Origin: Sulfurospirillum sp. SCADC
GTDB taxonomy: Bacteria; Campylobacterota; Campylobacteria; Campylobacterales; Sulfurospirillaceae
DNA: 64,000 bases
Direction: 5' to 3'
NCBI RefSeq assembly: GCF_000743525.1
Contig: NZ_JQGK01000009.1
Coordinates: 42,321 to 106,320 of the forward strand
This document shows positions 62,556 through 64,000 of this stretch, in pieces. The notes below the pieces were generated by a model. It saw nothing but the letters and a program-made list of their open reading frames with translations. It was not told where the DNA came from and did no database searches. The stretch's first letter is position 1, and every line of letters begins with the position of its first letter. The position numbers were made by a program, and so were the translations under genes.

Positions 62556-63644
62556 TTAGCTAATTAATACTAAATTTTCTCTAATGTCATGGTAGGTTTT
62601 GCTTTGAAGGAAGAGTTCATAAGCACCTATGTTCACCTCATCGAGTACGATAAGAGGGGTTAAAGAGGCAAAAGGTGACTTCATAAATGTGTTTCTAAAT
62701 GCCATTTCAATTTCCACCGTTGGGGGATTTTGTAGCATCTCTTTCACACTCACATAATGCGTATTCGCCAAAGTATTAAACGTTTCAAGCGCAATAAACC
62801 GCGCCTCTTCTTTGCCAAAAAAACCGACACCTTCGTTGATGAATTCGATATTTGCTTTGATCTTCTCTTTTTTACATGTAGAATAAAAAAGAACATAACT
62901 TGGCACCACATCTTGGTTACTTTTTTTCACCCATGAGCGCAGCAATCTGTAATTTAAAAACTTTTCACGTACCAGTTTAAAAGGAGTTTTTTGCGCTTCA
63001 CATTCCATGACGGTTTCATACAAAACAATGCGTTCTTCAATGGAAGAGGGCAGAATTTGAGGTCGCAGTGGAGAGCTTAATTCATCTGCAAAGCGTTGTT
63101 GCTGATCTCTTTGAACACTCAGTGCAAAAATGCACCCACAATAATCTTGATGGTACAACATCGCCTCTTTAGCAAGAGCAAACTGCTCTTGCGTACCGCC
63201 ACCTTTTCTAAAATCAGGTACGGCGATGTCAAGATGGTACCGATCGGCGATCAAACGCAATGCGTTTCCTAACTGATCGAGTGATTTTTTGGGGCTTGTT
63301 AGCAACGTGGTTGTTAGGACTTTTTCACCAATTTCTAGCGCTTTTTGTGCACTGGCTTCTAACCGGTTATCAAAACAAACGGCACAACGTTTGCCTTTTT
63401 CAGGCTCACCTTCTAAGCCTCGAACGGCTTCTAGCCATCCTTCGTAATTGTAGTCTCCTACATGTAAAGGAATTCCCAATTTGGAACAACTGCGTTTGAC
63501 ATCAAGAAGCCTGAGTTCATACTCGCTAAAAGGATGAATGTTAGGATCGTAAAAAAAGCCTACAAGTTTCTCGTTGGGATACGCGTGTTGTAGTTTTTGC
63601 AGAAAAAAGTGGCTATCAACGGAGCAGCAAATATGAACGAGCAT
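62556..63644 (-). CDS. queH: Epoxyqueuosine reductase QueH-like protein with long C-terminal extension
   Basis: QueH converts epoxyqueuosine to queuosine in tRNA. The family set is clear: MLVHICCSVDSHFFLQKL (CC at 6-7), GFFYDPNIHPFSEY, KGKRCAVCFDNRLEA (CxxC), TTLLTSPKK and HQDYCGCIFAL. These lie in the first 180 residues. The remaining 180 residues have no motif known to me and include few cysteines, so the protein is twice the usual QueH length. The extension seems to be folded and not repeat-like. It lies 33 nt before fabZ. Confidence 0.87.
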   Translation of the reverse strand: MLVHICCSVDSHFFLQKLQHAYPNEKLVGFFYDPNIHPFSEYELRLLDVKRSCSKLGIPLHVGDYNYEGWLEAVRGLEGEPEKGKRCAVCFDNRLEASAQKALEIGEKVLTTTLLTSPKKSLDQLGNALRLIADRYHLDIAVPDFRKGGGTQEQFALAKEAMLYHQDYCGCIFALSVQRDQQQRFADELSSPLRPQILPSSIEERIVLYETVMECEAQKTPFKLVREKFLNYRLLRSWVKKSNQDVVPSYVLFYSTCKKEKIKANIEFINEGVGFFGKEEARFIALETFNTLANTHYVSVKEMLQNPPTVEIEMAFRNTFMKSPFASLTPLIVLDEVNIGAYELFLQSKTYHDIRENLVLIS

Positions 63645-63657
63645 GGCATTTCTTTAT

Positions 63658-63822
63658 TAGACTTCTTTTATAACCCTTGAAAAGAGAAAGAGTTTGCTCA
63701 GAGTGCATTAATTTTTGAAACACAAAATTGAGTCATAGCCAAAGCTATGGCGATGTTTTTAGTTTTAAAAAGTGATGTGCTATCAGCGTACTCTTTTTTC
63801 AATGGGTTATAAAAGAAGTCTA
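63658..63822. repeat. 165-bp near-palindromic element
   Basis: TAGACTTCTTTTATAACCC at the left end is matched by its inverse GGGTTATAAAAGAAGTCTA at the right end (63804-63822). The inverted symmetry continues inward in broken form, with GAAAAGAG against CTCTTTTTTC. It closes on a small central hairpin CATAGC CAAA GCTATG (63734-63749), whose centre falls within 2 bases of the element's centre. There is no open frame. It lies 14 nt upstream of queH and could affect its transcription. A related element is at 26141-26278. Confidence 0.6.
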
Positions 63823-64000
63823 CTGATTTAAATTTTCCAAAAGTATAACATAGGTAACATATAACCTTTCCTACCTCATAAAACTAATACTGTTTTTAAA
63901 TGGATTTTTGTATTTTGTAGTAACCCAAACTGCTAGTTAAACAGTAGAGCTTTTTTGTCATCAGCAAGCTTCAAAAAACAATTGATAGCATAAGCGGTGA
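63823..64000. other. Non-coding end of the window
   Basis: The last 178 bases are AT-rich. I see no gene, promoter of clear quality or hairpin. The small inverted pair AGGT..ACCT near 63851-63866 is too short to interpret. Confidence 0.4.

Larger units (their letters stand above)
4306..63466. repeat. Dispersed palindrome TACATGTA / TTTACATGTAAA, 29 copies
   Basis: Starts of the octamer are 4306, 9579, 11045, 11913, 15106, 16048, 19283, 19305, 22360, 26399, 28817, 31701, 36331, 37101, 38517, 39812, 39908, 41324, 45577, 45803, 46623, 50770, 53204, 54573, 56553, 58221, 60383, 62873 and 63459. Twelve are the full 12-base palindrome TTTACATGTAAA (15106, 28817, 36331, 38517, 39908, 41324, 45803, 46623, 50770, 53204, 54573, 56553). 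About 2 octamers would be expected by chance at roughly 40% GC. Most lie inside genes; seven or so are intergenic. Confidence 0.85.

Overview
The window is a dense, AT-rich bacterial chromosome segment from a member of the Campylobacterota (formerly Epsilonproteobacteria), most likely Sulfurospirillum or a close relative. The evidence is family content plus gene order: a CosR/HsrA-type regulator next to folB, a YfhL-type ferredoxin and a Ppx/GppA phosphatase; fliF-fliG-fliH-dxs; rpmF-plsX-fabH; cheW-cheA(with receiver)-cheV-metallophosphoesterase-greA-lpxB-surE; and carB-mreC-mreB-clpX-lpxA-fabZ. These blocks match, from memory, Campylobacter jejuni and Helicobacter pylori neighbourhoods. The genus is inferred, not proven.

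Layout. 1-8.1 kb (minus strand): rbfA (partial), infB, an RNase P modulator-type gene, thrB, tsaB, lpxC, minC, an M23 peptidase and a DHH phosphoesterase, mostly overlapping by a few bases. 8.2-11.1 kb: flhB, nadC, nadA. 11.2-16.0 kb (plus): plsY, folB, a CosR-type response regulator with a histidine kinase beside it, ferredoxin, ppx/gppA. 16.0-22.7 kb: bamA, tyrA, fabH, plsX, rpmF, yceD-like, ndk, ferredoxin. 22.9-26.1 kb: a chemoreceptor, a peroxiredoxin and a PerR/Fur regulator. 26.1-37.4 kb (minus): dxs, fliH, fliG, fliF, hisC, pheA, lysA, an LptF/G permease, pth, rplY. 37.4-48.5 kb: pilT, tal, serB, metF, cheW, cheA, cheV, an LpxH-like phosphoesterase, argC, greA, lpxB. 48.5-50.0 kb: surE and a ThiF-family gene. 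50.0-54.4 kb: an accessory island. 54.5-63.6 kb (minus): a Sua5/YrdC-like gene, carB, mreC, mreB, clpX, lpxA, fabZ, queH. I recognised no rRNA, tRNA, CRISPR array or transposase, though tRNAs were only looked for by eye.

Most of the window is housekeeping: translation and tRNA modification, lipid A and fatty acid synthesis, cell shape and division, amino acid and NAD synthesis, flagellar assembly and chemotaxis. The unusual part is 50.0-54.4 kb. It holds a DUF134-type DNA-binding protein, a small Gly/Asn-rich Cys protein, two MinD-like ATPases with inserted 2x[4Fe-4S] ferredoxin domains, and two NifX-like cofactor proteins. The set resembles the orange-protein (ORP, Mo-Cu cluster) genes of Desulfovibrio. 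It diverges from a gene for an unrecognised anchored protein. The two divergent promoters each carry the same 16-bp operator-like sequence in the -35/-10 spacer. The island is bracketed by the intact 3' end of the ThiF gene and a diverged second copy of that 3' end, which points to acquisition by recombination.

Other signals that ordinary annotation does not explain: 29 copies of the palindrome TACATGTA (about 2 expected), often as TTTACATGTAAA; two long imperfect palindromic elements with shared TAGACTTCTT ends; a CosR ortholog with a complete phosphoacceptor site and its own kinase; and a tsaB that appears to start at an ATA codon.
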